Positions 12,061 through 24,065 of a stretch of 64,000 bases of DNA are shown here, in pieces. Numbering within the stretch: the first letter of the stretch is position 1; each line of letters starts with the position of its first letter. Both the position numbers and the translations under genes were made by a program. Source of the stretch: Lepisosteus oculatus (Eukaryota; Chordata; Actinopteri; Semionotiformes; Lepisosteidae); contig NC_090704.1 of assembly GCF_040954835.1 (NCBI RefSeq), forward strand, positions 15,960,001 to 16,024,000, in the 5' to 3' direction. The notes under the pieces were generated by a model. That model saw only the letters and a list, made by a program, of their open reading frames with translations, had not been told where the DNA came from and did not search any database.

Positions 12061-14394
12061 CTAATCACAGCAACAATGTGTCACCCATACTATATGTCTT
12101 GAAAAGGCTTAATAAGATGAATAAGATTATATATATGCTAAATAATATTGCATATATAATAAATTAACCTCCACAGATGACCCTGCTCTCTAAACTGACA
12201 GGAAAATACATGGTCCCTAACAAAAATAAATCCAAATAAGCAAGAGGGTTACTTTAGTTGCATGGCAGATTTACAAGTAAAACAATTATTTACACAAACA
12301 TGAAAAGTACAGCTCCTTTCCCTAAATTTAATCTAAACCCCTTCAGTGCCCAATACCTGTTAGGTTTCATTTTTAAGGAGGAATGCAGTGGTGAAGATTG
12401 GTTGAAAAGCTATAATCTGGTCTCTCCTGTTTTGTTGCTTCTCCTTTCCTGCGATATATTGTTTTCTAATCCTCTGTTCCTCTGTCTGTCATTTTAAATA
12501 CAAAGTTCATGATATGGGCTGGTTAGTGAGTAACTAGTGCAATTCAAGCTTCTTATGTTGTGGTGCCATTTTCACTCAGTTGAGATTATTAACTAGTTAG
12601 ATGTCCCTAGTTTGTGGGATTCTTGAGTCTGAAAACATTTTTTGTAGGACAAAAAACAGTTACCATTGCTTTTCTATCTAATAATAGTCTGTGTTGAACT
12701 CAATCCATCAGTTGTAAACAATTTGGGATTCTATATCAGGGTTTACTATGATTTGTACAAGAATACCATAAGAGATACTGAAAACAATTAAAAGGATTGT
12801 GGTCATTAAACCTTTAGTTCTCAATAACATTTACATTACATCAAATTTGAAAAATTCCTTTGTTTGAGGTATTCTAACATTTTGATGATCACATGATCGA
12901 TTTGATCATCATTGTGTATTTTATTTGTTGTAAAATATATTTTACCATATTAAAATACTGCACTGTCTTGTCATGTGTATTTTGTAACTATTTGCTATTC
13001 CACCAACAGTGAATGAACAGAAGATAAAGTTTAAAAATAAGAAAAGGCCATTCAAGAAATTTAGCTGGTTCTGTTATAAGTTGCTTATTGATGGTTAATC
13101 AATGGTATCGGCTTTTGCAACATTTCTAAGTAGTCCCACAACACTTTGTGTTAATTAGTGATTACGGCAAACCATCATATTTCTACGTATTTCTATTTCT
13201 TTTAGCTCAGAAAAAAATAATCTACCTATGGTTTAAACAGTTAGAAAATGGCAAAGGATGTAAATGCTACACTTGACAGACAAAGACAATAAAACATTAC
13301 TTAAAGTTGTTGACAGTTTCCCCCATTATTCTTTGGCTTTAAAAATACCCTTCAATTTTATAACAGTAGAGCTTGAGTGGTATTAGAAAATTAGATTTTA
13401 TTACATTTTAGAATGGATTTGCATACATTAAAATTATAAAGACAGGATGAGTGGTGCAGTACCTATCGTATTTTAGAATAATGACTACTGTATGTCTCAG
13501 ATATACAGTATACTGGGTAATAAGACTTTTTAAAACTCTTGCCTTGTTAAACTTAACCCTCTTTATCATTTATTACCATCACATTCAACTTGGTAATAAA
13601 GTTAAAATTATTCTATAATATACTGTAATGTAATGTAATGTACTGCCTGAAGTGTATCTAAAGTGATTAAGGAGCAATGAATAGGGATTGTTATATAAAC
13701 ATCTCAGTGTGTGAAGCGTAACTTTGCAACTTAAAGTTCAATTTCTTCAGAAAGTATTACATTAAGAAATAAAAAAAAACATATTTTATAGGAAGTTTAA
13801 ATAGTCTTGGTTCTGGCTATCCCAGACCTTCAAGTATGGTAAGAGACATCATAATAGCTGTCTTTTCTACATTAATATGCTTCTGTGACTTGCAAGATGA
13901 TCTGTCCGCACTGCACTGGACATGGGCATATATTTTTGTGATGTGTGTTTGTCTCAGACTAGAATAGTGTTAGTAAATCAACAAAAATAAGAGATTTGTG
14001 TTTTTCTTATAAGATCAGCCTTACATCTATGTATCCTTAACACCAGCTCTAATTGCAATCTCTACTCTAGCACTAAACCTACTGTAGTTCTAACCCTGGC
14101 CCTCACTTCATGGCATATACAGTACAAACTGTAGGAGCTATGGCTATTTAGACATCCACTGCATATGAACCTGGATATCTTGTCCCAAGAGTTTAAGTGA
14201 ACATCTCCTCTTGGAACAACATTTCCAGGTAGATCTTTAAAAAGCTAAGCAAGTTCTGACCTCAAAAGATACATATTAACCTCTGACAAGGCCATATTCA
14301 GTAAGCTTGTAGCAGAAACGTGGGAAGTGTAATGTTTAGATTAAAGACATACCATTGGGAAATTGGAGGCAGGGGGTTGTTGGCTAAGGGGCCG
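12061..14394. other. intergenic, no gene seen
   Basis: AT-rich, with no exon, RNA gene or recognisable transposon. A short run of TGTAATG units lies near 13625-13640. Confidence 0.45.
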
Positions 14395-14650
14395 ATTTTA
14401 AACAATAAGATCACTTTATTACTTGCATTAGGAATTTGTCTTTTCACATACCCCAGCTTGCTCTCCATGAGACACATGGGCAGGGTTAGAGTACAGGGTC
14501 AGCCATTTATACAGCACCCCTGGAGCAGGTAGGGTTGAGGGTCTTGCTCAGAGACCAAACAAAGGAGGATTCCTCTGCCAGCCATGGGATTTGAACTGGC
14601 AACCTTTGAGCCAGAAGTGCAGATCCTTAGCCACAGTGCCACCACTTCAC
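14395..14650 (-). repeat. tRNA-derived SINE, copy 1
   Basis: Reverse complement of the SINE seen in sense at 37238-37510 and again in reverse at 49385-49655. Shared blocks are GAATTTGTCTTTTCACATAC, CTTGCTCTCCATGAGACACA, the B-box region (GGGATTTGAACTGGCAACC here) and TCCTTAGCCAC near the 5' head. The RNA polymerase III promoter boxes lie at the right-hand end. Confidence 0.75.
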
Positions 14651-15772
14651 CCAATGGAGTGATATTAACTTTTACTCCTAATATAGAAACCCATCAGACC
14701 TTACTTTAGTACAACCATGTAAGCAAGTCCGCTCTGTGAAAAGATCATACTGTAGGTCTATACAATAATTGCCCACCATAATCACCAGAAAATCACAAAG
14801 AGGGGAAACTCTTTTATAATATAGACAGAAATAACAATATTCCTGTCAAATTCCTTCAGTACTACTGTGATGTGTTAAGAGTTAAAAGCCTGGGAAAGAG
14901 CATTAATCTGGTGATGTTTATTTGAAATACAAAAACATAACTGCCACATTATGATGCAAAACATCAATGGGCAGTACTTACAGTATACAGTACAGTACAA
15001 GGTATATTTTACATACATTTTCACTTTGTTTATGACTTAGCCTTATGAAGCAATTTTAACAGCCTACAGTATATTTATAGAGACTGGCATGATCCACATA
15101 TTGCATTCAGAGCAGATGTCTGATGTCTTTTCAGATCAGAACAATTCTTTCTAAAAAAGCTCATTTTTCTTGTTGTTGTTTTTTGTGGATGCTGGAAAGT
15201 AGCAGAGGATGATGCTATCATAGAGTAAAATCAGCCAGGCAGGCTTTTGTGTTGGCTGGTCCTTTTAGAAGGGAGGTCACTTTGAACACCACAGGTCTGC
15301 CATTCTGCAGACTGGGTCAGGAAAAGCAATTTGCATTTTAAGAGAGGCCTCTTGCAAGAAGAGCTTGCTGGAGATGTGCTTTGTTGTTCTAGCTTAGGGA
15401 GTCCCTGAAGGGCACACATTCTCAGAGTCTTTTTGACATTCATTTAATAGAAAAGCATCATTTGAGTGGCTTAGCAAACTGGCTTTACTGTCTGCCATCT
15501 GATTATGAGTTTTTCGTTCAGAAGAATCAAAACTGATGAGATGCCGAGATTTAAGCGCTGATCTTTTATTCAAAGGACAAATATTAATTATCTGATACAT
15601 TTCTCAAATGATTTGCTACAGCAATGTCCCCCTGCCATTCTGGTAGAAGTTTGTTTTTCTTGGGTGCCATGAATGTTAGATGCTTGATGTCATGAAATGA
15701 CATTTCATACACTATTAACTGGAAAATGTTGAATAGACTGAGAGCAAAGAAGCACACTATGTATAAGATTGC
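14651..15772. other. intergenic, no gene seen
   Basis: Small ORFs at 15231-15600 on the minus strand are unrecognised. A cluster of nested TACAGTA units lies at about 14980-15000. Confidence 0.45.
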
Positions 15773-15925
15773 AAAGGAACAAGTAATAGGTTTATTCCAT
15801 GCTGAAAACAGAAGAGAGAAAACACAATGTTGCTCACACCTGAAGAAGTCTTCACAGCCGAAACATTGTGTTTTCTCTCTTCTCTTTCCAGCATGGAATA
15901 AACCTATTTGTTCTTTTGCAGGCTA
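15773..15925. mobile_element. Penelope-like terminal fold-back
   Basis: A minimal head-to-head pair of Penelope 3' ends. The left arm (about 15773-15835, minus) carries GGAACAAGTAATAGGTTTAT. The right arm (about 15838-15910, plus) carries CACCTGAAGAAGTC, the GCCGAAACATTGTG core and CATGGAATAAACCTATT. It corresponds to the outer ends of the large copy at 17987-20745 with everything between deleted or never copied. Confidence 0.75.
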
Positions 15926-17329
15926 CACATGCTGACACAGCTAACCTACTACAGTATGTACTGTATACGACTTCTTGTTTTGTGTCAGAAACCTGTTTTT
16001 TAATTTGTTTTACTGATATGATACAGGACTGATGATTTCATTTCATCTGAGGAGAGTAACAAGATTGTATCAAATGGTATATCCCATAAGTGTTTTGTTT
16101 TAGAATAAGCACAGACTAGTCTTCTGCAAAAAAAAATGGCAAGGGAGTTTGAAAACACAACATACAAGTTCAACTACATACATCCACGAGTAGTGGTTTC
16201 TGTTTCTGTTCTGTAAACATATCATGGGTGTTTTAAGATGATTTTGAAAGCTCTACTGTGCACCATGAAAAACAAAATGTATGTATTAGGAACTGTGCCA
16301 TTGTTCATAATGTCTAGGACTGTGCACTTGTAGGACTGTTGCTTTCCATGAGATATTATCTTTGACTTTTTTGACTGTGCAACTCCAAGTTAAATCAAAT
16401 TTCTACAATATATGCTAGTAAAAACGTGTCTCCTTAAAATATAACTCTTTTACAAAGAACTAATAATATATGGATGGAGACTTACTTACCTTTAAAAACT
16501 AATCATGTAGGTGTTGTGCTTTTCAGAGACAAAAGTTTGGATAGAAAAAAAGAATGTTTTACCTTCCTAAACCAAGATACAAAAAAGATGCCTTGAGGGA
16601 AAATATATCTTACACCAAATGAACCAACTCCAGTGGGATCTGATTCTATAAGTTCACAGTGAGTTGTGAAGTGTTACTCAATTACAAAATATTTAATTAA
16701 AGGTGCAAGGAAATGTATTTTTTGCTTCCCATGAGAAATTAGCTTTGGCTTTTGTGAAAATTGTCATAGCTACCAAGGGACTTAAAAAATGTGTTTTAAA
16801 AATGTTGGTTGCTAGCACAATCTCTGCAATTTATCCCAGGGAAGAAAACTCCATATTATATTAATCAGAATAAAACCCCTTACGTGCTGCATATTGTCAG
16901 TTTCAGTTCCCTCTCCAGACATATCACCACCTCCTTCACCATCAATTCTTAGTCATATGATTCTATTCTGTGAGTTGCCTGTGGCTTTATGCTAAGCAGC
17001 GACAGGGGTCATTAGTTATTTAACAAAGTTTGAGTGCATCCTGTTCAATGAAAAAATAATTTATGAAAAATTAAAAAATATTGTAGGTAAAAACTAATGT
17101 GTTTATAACTTTTATCATCAATAGAAATCATGATTCAGTTTTATTCCAGATTTGCATTTGTTTAATCTTCATCTCTTAAATTATTGCATGCTCAGAGTTA
17201 TTGGTGCAACTAGATGTAGTATAGCTGGATTCTTTGTAAGATTTTTTAAATCACTTTAAATAGAAATGATAATGGTGGTAAATCAAATAATTGCATGAAC
17301 TAGGTGAAGACTGAATAAAAAAAATGTAG
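15926..17329. other. intergenic, no gene seen
   Basis: AT-rich, with no recognisable exon or repeat. Confidence 0.45.
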
Positions 17330-17455
17330 AAAATGGCGCTCGCCACAACTGACACATAGAACATATGTAGCATCTTAATACACACATTGAAGGACCTGAG
17401 CCTCCTCAAGAAGTAAAGTCGGCTCTGACCCATCTTGTAGATGGCCTTAGTGTTC
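17330..17455 (-). repeat. Rex1-like LINE fragment
   Basis: Matches 39520-39650 inside the longer Rex1-like LINE at 38822-39902: AACATATG.AGCATCTTA, ACATTGAAGGACCTGAGCCT and AGATGGCCT...GTTCTTAGACC. At one point this copy reads TACACACATTG and the other TACATACAGTACATTG. Confidence 0.65.
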
Positions 17456-18275
17456 TTAGACCATTACATACTCAGTAAAGCAGGTAATCATAGCAAAACA
17501 GAAAAAGTGGGAAAACAATAGCCTCAACAAACCTTTATGGTGTTCCAATTCACTCTATATGGAGTTATAGAATTCAGTTTGTTTTTATCATCTTCTTATA
17601 CAGTAGATGCCATCTACAAGTATGTTTGTTTTTATTTCTATTATATATATTTTTCATCAGCATTGCTGTGTTTTATAATAGGAGAAAGCTTTATTGTTCT
17701 GTTTCTCTATACCTGATCATTTATGGATATCCAGAGGCCTATATAGAAAATAATATATATTAAAATACACTTGTAGAATTCCAAAGGGCTAACTGGCAAA
17801 TAGCGCTTAGCAGAGCATCTCACTCCCTGTGGCTTCAGCTTTTTATTTTTCTTAATGTAGTGCATTGCAGTGTTTGTGATTACTGAGAAATGTGTTTTCT
17901 GAGGAATTGCATTTGAAGGAGAACAGGAGGCACTTCTTTAGCCTACTGTAAATGTGTGAGTGTGGAACAAGCCATCCACCTATGTTCAGGTGGGTAGCTG
18001 CGTCAGCATGCGTAGGCTGCAAAGGAACAAGTAATAGGTTTATTCCATGCTGAAAAAAGGAAGAAAGAGAACACAACGTTTCGGCCGTGGAGCCTTCTTC
18101 AGGTGTGAGAGAGACAGGGTAGTAGGCAAAGGTAAAGTAGCGGGAGAACAAAGGTTGAGAGGGAGGAGGAGTGAGAGGCGGGAGCAGGGGACAAAAAGAG
18201 AGGCCAATCAAGAGGTGTGAAGTCAGAATGGGTGCAGAGAGGTGTGAAATGAAACTTCCAATGAATGGAGAAAAT

Positions 18276-19241
18276 TTAAAAGAACAGTAATCTGTCGTTA
18301 AGGGAAGGGAGAATGTGTGATCCTAGCTGCAGAATAATTTTAGTTTCGGTGGTCTTTCTGATGTATGAGTTCGGAAAACCGTCTTTGAGAACACAGACGG
18401 AGAGATTAGAGTGGTCGTGGCCGTCAGAGGTGAAATGAGAAACAATGGGCTTGGAGAGATCTTTAATCTTCACAGCCCTGACGTGTTCTCTGAAGCGGTC
18501 TCCGAGTCTCCTTCCTGTTTCCCCAATGTAGATGGCTGGGCATTTACTGCAAGAGATACAGTAAATAAGGTTGCTGGAGGTACAAGATGCTGTCTGGGTG
18601 ATCCGGAATTGTCCTGAGGGGCCTTGAATGAGTGTGGTGGTGGCTGTGTACTTGCAGGTGATACAGCGAGCTCTTTTGCAAGGGAAAGTGCCTGGTGTGG
18701 ATGGTTGCTGAGGGCGGTCAAGGGAGCTGTGGACAAGGAGGTTACGCAGATTAGGTGGTCGGCGATATGAGATGATAGGGCGATCAGAAAAGAGGGCCCC
18801 AATGGAGGGATCATCCTGTAGGATGGAAAAGTTCTGGTTAATGGTCCTGGGGATAGGAAGTGTGTTAGGGTGGTAAGGAAGCACCAAAGGAATGCGGTTG
18901 TTACGGCGGGAGTTCCTGATCGGGTTGATGGTCCGGGGGGTGTTTTTGGCTCGGGCAAGGGCCCTGTCAATCACACTGCTGGGGTATCCTCTGTTGATAA
19001 AAAATGAGTACATTTCGAGGGCTTGGTTTTCGAAGTCGATGTCGTCGCTGCATAATCGTCGTAACCTAAGGAACTGTGAAAAAGGAAGAGAGTTTTTAGT
19101 GTGGTTGGGGTGAAATGAGCTGTACAGGAGGTAGCTGTGTGAATCCGTGGGTTTGTAATAAACTGAAGTGGACAGTCGGGGGTAGTTGATAGACAAGTGG
19201 ATGTCTAGAAACGGAAGAGTGGTGGAAGAATTGGTCCTCAC
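18276..19241 (-). pseudogene. Penelope ORF, 5'-truncated mirror copy
   Basis: A 321-residue open frame nearly identical to residues ~90-410 of the plus-strand copy at 19259-20491. It starts inside the region reading LPFLDIHLS, so it lacks the YIDD catalytic part of the reverse transcriptase. It keeps the cysteine-containing linker (C-x4-C-x2-C) and the C-terminal GIY-YIG endonuclease (IYIGETGRRLGDRFREH). The apparent methionine start is chance. At one residue it has RRLGD where the other copy has RRHGD. It cannot act alone. Confidence 0.85.
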
Positions 19242-19258
19242 ACTGCAGAATTGCAGAA

Positions 19259-20491
19259 TTGGTCCTCACACTGAACGCATTCTCTTTCAATAATCTTTTT
19301 TACCAACAGGTCAGTGGAGTTGCCATGGGCACCAGAATGGGACCCAGCTATGCCAACATTTTTGTCGGCTGGGTAGAAGAACGCTTCTTCGCTTCCTACA
19401 CTGGCTATGTCCCTGACCTCTACAAACGATATATTGATGACTGCGTCGGTGCCGCCACATGCTCCAACGATCAGCTTGAATTTTTCCTGCACCATTTCAC
19501 CAACTTCCACCCGTCCCTCAAATATACGGTTAACATTTCTTCCACCACTCTTCCGTTTCTAGACATCCACTTGTCTATCAACTACCCCCGACTGTCCACT
19601 TCAGTTTATTACAAACCCACGGATTCACACAGCTACCTCCTGTACAGCTCATTTCACCCCAACCACACTAAAAACTCTCTTCCTTTTTCACAGTTCCTTA
19701 GGTTACGACGATTATGCAGCGACGACATCGACTTCGAAAACCAAGCCCTCGAAATGTACTCATTTTTTATCAACAGAGGATACCCCAGCAGTGTGATTGA
19801 CAGGGCCCTTGCCCGAGCCAAAAACACCCCCCGGACCATCAACCCGATCAGGAACTCCCGCCGTAACAACCGCATTCCTTTGGTGCTTCCTTACCACCCT
19901 AACACACTTCCTATCCCCAGGACCATTAACCAGAACTTTTCCATCCTACAGGATGATCCCTCCATTGGGGCCCTCTTTTCTGATCGCCCTATCATCTCAT
20001 ATCGCCGACCACCTAATCTGCGTAACCTCCTTGTCCACAGCTCCCTTGACCGCCCTCAGCAACCATCCACACCAGGCACTTTCCCTTGCAAAAGAGCTCG
20101 CTGTATCACCTGCAAGTACACAGCCACCACCACACTCATTCAAGGCCCCTCAGGACAATTCCGGATCACCCAGACAGCATCTTGTACCTCCAGCAACCTT
20201 ATTTACTGTATCTCTTGCAGTAAATGCCCAGCCATCTACATTGGGGAAACAGGAAGGAGACACGGAGACCGCTTCAGAGAACACGTCAGGGCTGTGAAGA
20301 TTAAAGATCTCTCCAAGCCCATTGTTTCTCATTTCACCTCTGACGGCCACGACCACTCTAATCTCTCCGTCTGTGTTCTCAAAGACGGTTTTCCGAACTC
20401 ATACATCAGAAAGACCACCGAAACTAAAATTATTCTGCAGCTAGGATCACACATTCTCCCTTCCCTTAACGACAGATTACTGTTCTTTTAA
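19259..20491 (+). CDS. Penelope-like reverse transcriptase + GIY-YIG endonuclease (partial)
   Basis: A 410-residue open frame. Near the N-terminus is an RT segment with GVAMGTRMGPSYANIF, followed about 50 residues later by YIDDCVG, the polymerase aspartates. LPFLDIHLS and VYYKPTDSHSYL belong to the RT thumb side. A linker has a C-x4-C-x2-C cluster. The C-terminal ~90 residues form a GIY-YIG nuclease (CPAIYIGETGRR, then DRFREHVRAVK). This RT plus GIY-YIG order defines endonuclease-positive Penelope-like elements, which copy RNA at a nicked target. The frame is uninterrupted, but the N-terminal RT motifs are missing, so this is a 5'-truncated copy and the first ATG is not the native start. Two ORFs of 166 and 73 codons in other frames are shadows. 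Confidence 0.88.
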   Translation: MVLTLNAFSFNNLFYQQVSGVAMGTRMGPSYANIFVGWVEERFFASYTGYVPDLYKRYIDDCVGAATCSNDQLEFFLHHFTNFHPSLKYTVNISSTTLPFLDIHLSINYPRLSTSVYYKPTDSHSYLLYSSFHPNHTKNSLPFSQFLRLRRLCSDDIDFENQALEMYSFFINRGYPSSVIDRALARAKNTPRTINPIRNSRRNNRIPLVLPYHPNTLPIPRTINQNFSILQDDPSIGALFSDRPIISYRRPPNLRNLLVHSSLDRPQQPSTPGTFPCKRARCITCKYTATTTLIQGPSGQFRITQTASCTSSNLIYCISCSKCPAIYIGETGRRHGDRFREHVRAVKIKDLSKPIVSHFTSDGHDHSNLSVCVLKDGFPNSYIRKTTETKIILQLGSHILPSLNDRLLFF

Positions 20492-20850
20492 ATTTTCTCC
20501 ATTCATTGGAAGTTTCATTTCACACCTCTCTGCACCCATTCTGACTTCACACCTCTTGATTGGCCTCTCTTTCTGTCCCCTGCTCCCGCCTCTCACTCCT
20601 CCTCCCTCTCAACCTTTGTTCTCCCGCTACTTTACCTTTGCCTACTACCCTGTCTCTCTCACACCTGAAGAAGGCTCCACGGCCGAAACGTTGTGTTCTC
20701 TTTCTTCCTTTTTTCAGCATGGAATAAACCTATTACTTGTTCCTTATCCACCTATGTTGTTGAAAGTAATACCCTGACTTCTTTCAGGAAAAGGCTGTGT
20801 GAGATCCTTGAATCAACTGACTACTAACTACCAAACAAGCTACAGTATAT

Positions 20851-22129
20851 GAGTCAATGAGCTCCTCTTGTTTGAACTATTCATGCTCTTAGGATTGTGG
20901 AGAGCTTTAGTGAGGCCACCTACCTAGTCTTAAGATATTCTACTAGACATCACTGCACCTGTAGGATTTCTATCAAATCATGACTTGCCTGTTTGATCAA
21001 TGTGGCCTGCACTTCAATCTGTCAGGTGATTTACCATTCTTCATGTTGATATCTGTGTATTTAAACATGAATATATATTATGTATGATGACAAAGGCACT
21101 TTATACACTAATGTGCCTTTCCTGCCTGCTGTACATAACCCTGACATGGTCAGACCAATTCTCCCAACTTGAATGTTGCAGACTTTAGTTTTCTGCCTCT
21201 GTAATTGCTGAAAGGATATCCTGAATGAGGATGACATTACCTTTTGGATGAAATGCATGGGCTCTCTCTGATTCTACATCCATTATCTTTCTAGTGCAAA
21301 CATGATCAAGCCCTTCAACAGGAAAATTAGTTATTTAGTAATGGTGCACTCACATTGATGCATCAATTATGTAGTTTTTCCATATCCCCTGTCTCCTGTG
21401 CTTAATTGTGTGGCTAATCAATTAGACGCTCACTTTCATTGCTTTGTGTCCAGCACCATTAATGAGGTTCAAGAGATCAAGGAATTATTTGACAAATTGG
21501 GCATATGCATTTTGTTGAAAAGGTTTAATTAACATATTGAAGCAATAAGAGTCAGACTTCTCATGGCCTTTCAACAGACAGCATGTTTGGCTTTCTGCCC
21601 TCAGGGTTAATGAGTCAATCAAATGTCTCATATTAAAGATGATTGTATCCCCAGGTGTGTACAACTCAGGGCAGCCCCAAGGGGAAGGACTGAAGGAGAG
21701 GGAGGCTGATTTTCAAATCAGTAGCAGTTTTTAACAGGAAATGTGCATCTCCTTTACAGCTATGCAACACATAGCAACATTATTAACCAAACAAAAAAAA
21801 TACACGAACACACTCTTTTCACAGCTAACATGTAACAGACCTAATCTGAGAGTTATGGTTAAAGAAGGCTTTGGCATTACCTGCATCTGTCGCAGTTCAG
21901 AGTCTGATACATAGCAAAAAGAAAGTACCTCAGAATTTTGTAAAAACAAGCTGCTCTTGGAGGTATATGGAGAAGAAAGGACTATAAACAAATGTTCCAC
22001 ATCCTAAGCAGACAGAGAAAAGCCTATATAACAAGTTTCTGTGAAATAAGTTTGCAGAAACTGCATTTTACACCTTGAGGGACACAGCATTGCTTATAAC
22101 TTTTAGTAGGGGTGTTACCCCAGCATCCT
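20851..22129. other. intergenic, no gene seen
   Basis: No exon is visible. 21400-21640 is of more even composition, with several TTAATTA/TAATGAG/TGACAAATTG-type motifs. It has the look of vertebrate conserved non-coding DNA, but I cannot test conservation. Confidence 0.4.
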
Positions 22130-22390
22130 TGCCAAAATTCCCATTGGCCCTTACCAATCATGGCCTCCTTATAATCCCCATCTATGAACTGGCTTCATCA
22201 CTCTGTTCTCCGCCCCACTGATAGCTGATGTGTGGTGAATGTTCTGGCGCACTATGGCTGCCGTCACATCATCCAGGTGGATGCTGCACATTGGTGGTGG
22301 TGGAGGGGAGTCCCCATTACCTGTAAAGCGCTTTGACTGGAGTGTCCAGAAAAGCGCTATATAAATGTAAGGAATTATTATTATAACTTA
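22130..22390 (+). repeat. L2-type LINE 3' tail
   Basis: Contains TTCTGGCGCACTATGGCTGC, CCAGGTGGATGCTGCACATT and the typical end AAAGCGCTATATAAATGTAA followed by ATTATTATTAT. This is the conserved 3' end of fish L2-like LINEs and the SINEs that borrow it. Related tails lie at 47200-47310 and 53565-53664. Confidence 0.7.
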
Positions 22391-22789
22391 TTATAACACC
22401 TACAAGAATATAATATATAATAAAGGATATAGGGACCGGAAAAAACATAATTATATGTGGTTAACTGCATTGCACATAGTTTCCATAATTACTGTTGTAC
22501 TAGGTGCCTGTGTTTGTTCTTATTGTCTTGTCTCTCTGCCTCTGCTGCAGTGTGGGGAGAGTGAGTGTGGTCACTGTGTGGTCAACACAGATGTCCTGGG
22601 TTTTGGGCTTGCAGCTGTCAGAAAGTATCCATGAAGGAGAGATCTCTCCAGCACACAGAAGCCTCTCTCTTTTCGGGAGTCAATGCCCCTGTTTGGAAAG
22701 ATAAATAGGGAAGGGATTCTCTTCTTTAGTAGTCCAGCTCTTATAGTGGCTGAGTGTGTATATGCCTTGGAATAGATAAAGATAAATAG

Positions 22790-23600
22790 TACAGGACCAC
22801 TGTACTTCTTAATTTATATCACTGATCGAGATTATAAGTAAATTTGCAACTGATACCAAAACAGGAGGATTACAAAATATTTTAGAAGCTGCAAAATTAA
22901 TTTAAAAAAATAGATACAATTTAAAACCGGCAAAATACCAGGCAGATTACATTGAATGGAGATATGGAAGTGCAGAGTACTTCATACTGGCAGAAGAACC
23001 ATAAAATATAGATACAAAAAGAGAAGCACTGGGTTTAAAAGGTATAGAATAAAACAATATACTTTAGGTATTTATATTGACACAACATTTACATGTCATA
23101 GAAAATGTGGAAAAAGATAAACAGACTGCGAGTAGATAAAATACAAAGTGTTTAAGGTAATTTTCTAAAGTTTTAAATTTAAATCAAGGGATTAAAATCC
23201 TAAAATGCACTAGTAAAACTTTATTTTGAATATTGTAAATGATTTTGGTCACTGTGTAATAAAAAATACATTTCTGCTCTGGAATCAGAGAAAAGGTTCA
23301 GCCAGACAGATTTCCTGTATACACTGACAGACTGAGAAAGTAAAACATATTATTTATCAAAGGGACACGCTCCCCGTCCTTTTTCAACTACTCTGTCTGT
23401 TGTTCTCCTATACCTTATCTTCTGCTAATTTCCCTCTCTCCCTCACACCTCAAGAATGCCCCAAAGCCGAAACATTCTTTCCAGGCATGTTGTTGAAGCC
23501 TATACCCTGGCTTCTTTCAGAAAATGGCAGGATGAGACCTGTAGATCAATTTGCTACTCATTACCAAATAAACTACCTTTACCAGTTGGCCTCCTCTCAT
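22790..23600 (+). repeat. CR1-like LINE ORF2 fragment, interrupted
   Basis: Decayed CR1-type reverse transcriptase. About 22845 reads like KFAxDTKTGG, downstream of the polymerase motif, and about 23205-23285 reads LVKLYFEYCK.FWSL.NKKYISALE, matching the ALVRPHLEYCVQFW region of the family. The 3' end (23490-23600) resumes with GTTGTTGAAGCCTATACCCT after a Penelope fragment at 23355-23489. Many frameshifts. Confidence 0.6.
23355..23489 (+). mobile_element. Penelope-like 3' end fragment
   Basis: Matches the 3' end of the large copy (20590-20720): TTGTTCTCCTATACCTTATC, CTCCCTCACACCTCAAGAA and AGCCGAAACATTCT in the same order. Sits inside CR1-like LINE sequence. Confidence 0.6.
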
Positions 23601-24009
23601 CAGTTGTAAATTATGCTTTTATACTTTTAAACTCCTAAGCATAATATTTCCACAGAATTCCAAAAATGTCTACAGTTTTGTGTGATCCTATTTACAGTTA
23701 GGATATCAGTCAATTGCCAACTGTTTTTGCTTATATTACTTTGTTCATTACTTGTATATTAACTGAAAGAAAATAGTTTCACCATGCTCATGTTCGGTTG
23801 TTCGGTTAAAACCTAATGACAACAGAGAGACTACAAACAGAATAAAACTGTGTCGTGTATTGCCTAACTGAGGGAATGCTCCCCAACCTCCCCCTTACTA
23901 GTCCAAGGAGTGAGCTAGGGAATTTGCAACTAGGGTCTAGGTGGGAAGTTGGGGTGGAGAAGGGATACGAGAGAGATATGCAAAGGAAGTCCTGGGTGCA
24001 AGAATTATG

Positions 24010-24065
24010 TCATGTAGGCAAGACAGATAGATACTCTATTGATCCCGTAAGGGAAATGTGGAAAT
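24010..24065. repeat. Rex1-like LINE tail
   Basis: Contains AGATAGATACTCTATTGATCCCGTAAGGGAAATG, the usual 3' tail of fish Rex1-type LINEs; the same tail starts the LINE at 38822. Only the tail is present. Confidence 0.6.

Larger units (their letters stand above)
17987..20745. mobile_element. Penelope-like element, head-to-head fold-back copy
   Basis: A 2759-bp insertion flanked by a 13-bp target duplication ATCCACCTATGTT (17974-17986 and 20746-20758). It consists of a 5'-truncated minus-strand copy (to about 19235) joined at its truncated end to a longer plus-strand copy (from about 19259). The arms are near-identical inverted repeats of about 1.2 kb, so a long hairpin or cruciform is possible. 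The junction carries a short tandem duplication of GAATTGGTCCTCACACTG (about 19230-19275). Both outer ends carry the same terminal block with GGCCGAAACGTTGTG and CATGGAATAAACC. Inverted, truncated head-to-head copies are a known habit of Penelope-like elements. Confidence 0.85.
17890..20850 (+). repeat. CR1-like LINE 3' end, split by the Penelope element
   Basis: 17890-17986 and 20746-20850 are the two halves of one LINE 3' fragment. The left half has GGAGGCACTTCTTTA and GTGTGGAACAAGCC (the FFT...VWNK region of CR1 ORF2). The right half has GTTGTTGAAAGTAATACCCT and CTTTCAGGAAAAGGCTGTG, as in the related fragment at 23490-23600. The Penelope element sits between the halves with a 13-bp duplication. 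Confidence 0.6.

Noticed and set aside
18470..18970. 166-codon frames on both arms of the Penelope fold-back (also 19797-20297)
   Set aside because: Alternative-frame shadows of the reverse transcriptase/GIY-YIG coding region, duplicated because the arms are inverted repeats.
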